Positions 33,804 to 34,910 of a DNA stretch of 34,910 nucleotides are shown here, piece after piece (position 1 is the first letter of the stretch; each line of letters opens with the position of its first letter). The notes beneath the pieces are model-generated. The model did not search any database and had not been told where the DNA came from. It saw nothing but the letters and a program-made list of their open reading frames with translations. The stretch is from an uncultured Bacteroidales bacterium (lineage in GTDB: Bacteria > Bacteroidota > Bacteroidia > Bacteroidales > UBA4417), in the NCBI GenBank assembly GCA_903913645.1, contig CAIWMA010000405.1, positions 1 through 34,910 on the forward strand. Reading direction: 5' to 3'. A program made the position numbers and the translations under genes.

Positions 33804-34910
33804 ATGAAAGAACAGGAAAAAAGCTTGGATCAGAATACGAAACCAGAAGGGTATATTCCTTTTACTCAGTTGGCGGCTTATGGCGCCGGTGGTATTATTC
33901 CAATTGCTCTCTTCAATATAGCCGGTATCCTGGTTGGACTGATGGGAAATATTAGCCTGGGTTTAAGCGCCTTCTGGCTAGGGTTTATACTCATTATCCC
34001 GCGTTTGTGGGATGCCGTTTCCGATCCTATTATTGGTCATCTTTCGGATAATACACGAACACGTTGGGGCCGTCGGCGCCCCTTTCTACTATTGGGCGGA
34101 ATATTGGTTTCAGTCACTTTTGTGATCATGTGGTGGATTCCAAAAGGCGAAATGGTGCAAACATGGTTCCCTACCGAATCAAGCTACCATGCATTTCAGC
34201 TTGTTTATATTCTGATTACACTGCTACTGTTTTTCACAGCTGTGAATATTTTTGAAATACCTCACGGAGCCCTTGGAATGGAAATGACAAACGATTACCA
34301 TGCACGTACCCGCTTATTCAGCGCCAAGAGTTTTGTCGGGAACCTTTTTGCCATGAGCACGCCCTGGCTATTCGCCATTGCAAGTATGGAGATTTTCAAA
34401 GGTCCGGGAGGAAATGAAGCAGATGGAATGAGGTATGTTTCCTTAATGATAGCAGCCATCCTTATTCCGCTATCGTTTTGGTGGTTTTTCAAATTAAAGG
34501 AACCGGGATTTCAAAAAGCTGCCAAACAGGAGAAAACGCATTTCTGGAAAGACATGAAGTTGGTTGTCTCGAACAGAAATTTTGTAATGCTCACGTTAAC
34601 TGTTTTTACTTTAGCGATGGGATTTAATTTCGTGCAATTGCTCGGTTCTTATATTCCTATTTTCTATGTTTTTGGCGGCGATAAAGTTGCCGGTGCCACC
34701 ATGCTTGGTATAAACGGAACCGTTTGGGCCATCACCGGAGTGCTGGCAGTTTTTCCTCTCAACTGGATAAGCCCAAAACTAGGTAAACGAAGCACTCTTA
34801 TCATCGCTATGCTGCTTATGAGTTTTGCACAACTCTCTAAAATTGTTTGTTACAACCCGCAACACCCCTATTTAATCATAATACCAACCATTCTGCTTTC
34901 AGCCGGCATG
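33804..34910 (+). CDS. MFS/GPH-family sugar transporter (partial, 3' end outside window)
   Basis: 369 codons are visible from ATG 33804 to the window end; the ORF track misses it because no stop is reached. It belongs to the glycoside-pentoside-hexuronide cation symporter type of the major facilitator superfamily. The loop 2-3 region has the family pattern IPRLWDAVSDPIIGHLSDNT and RWGRRRPFLLLGG. About nine of the expected twelve membrane helices are present before the cut. Such transporters carry mono- or oligosaccharides across the inner membrane with H+ or Na+. It lies 46 bases downstream of the multidomain hydrolase in the same direction, which fits uptake of the final product of the locus. 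Nothing in the sequence defines the sugar. Confidence 0.92.
   Translation, partial: MKEQEKSLDQNTKPEGYIPFTQLAAYGAGGIIPIALFNIAGILVGLMGNISLGLSAFWLGFILIIPRLWDAVSDPIIGHLSDNTRTRWGRRRPFLLLGGILVSVTFVIMWWIPKGEMVQTWFPTESSYHAFQLVYILITLLLFFTAVNIFEIPHGALGMEMTNDYHARTRLFSAKSFVGNLFAMSTPWLFAIASMEIFKGPGGNEADGMRYVSLMIAAILIPLSFWWFFKLKEPGFQKAAKQEKTHFWKDMKLVVSNRNFVMLTLTVFTLAMGFNFVQLLGSYIPIFYVFGGDKVAGATMLGINGTVWAITGVLAVFPLNWISPKLGKRSTLIIAMLLMSFAQLSKIVCYNPQHPYLIIIPTILLSAGM

Overview
The window comes from a Bacteroidetes genome, most likely Bacteroidia. The evidence is an adjacent SusC/SusD pair, TAnnTTTG-type promoter boxes, an OmpA protein with thrombospondin type-3 repeats, a propeller/Y_Y_Y regulator, moderately AT-rich DNA and weak ribosome binding sites. 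I saw no rRNA, tRNA, CRISPR array, insertion sequence or phage gene.

The left part (1-8.4 kb) is mostly housekeeping. The minus strand carries the 5' part of dnaE, running off the window start, with two back-to-back palindromes just upstream of it. On the plus strand follow a small four-helix membrane protein of unknown function, then rpsP-rimM-trmN6-like behind a well-matched Bacteroidetes promoter. RpsP has a long basic/acidic tail with a 24-bp tandem repeat. Next come a small secreted protein made of NxYDAD repeats (DUF6150-like, possibly knotted) and an OmpA/TSP3 outer-membrane protein ending in a strong terminator.

The middle part (8.4-15.9 kb) has four minus-strand genes: tex, a stand-alone LutA-like CCG-domain protein, aroA and aroB. 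The last two are shikimate-pathway enzymes. A plus-strand proline dehydrogenase follows, with its own promoter and terminator.

The right part (16-34.9 kb) is a polysaccharide utilisation locus on the plus strand. It opens with a membrane-tethered sensor/regulator (signal peptide, beta-propeller, Y_Y_Y, one membrane helix, coiled coil, LuxR-type HTH). Then come SusC, SusD, a LamG-type surface lipoprotein, an intrinsic terminator, a secreted ADP-ribosylglycohydrolase-fold enzyme with a C-terminal beta-sandwich, two different PF10091/GH144-like lipoproteins, a 1063-residue multidomain (alpha/alpha)6-type enzyme and an MFS/GPH sugar transporter cut by the window end.

The paired GH144-like enzymes suggest a beta-1,2-glucan or similar beta-glucan as substrate. 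In this model surface proteins capture and cut the glycan, SusCD imports fragments, periplasmic enzymes trim them, the transporter moves the product inward, and the propeller regulator senses an intermediate. The DraG-like enzyme and the large (alpha/alpha)6 enzyme have no obvious assigned role and are the most novel parts of the window.
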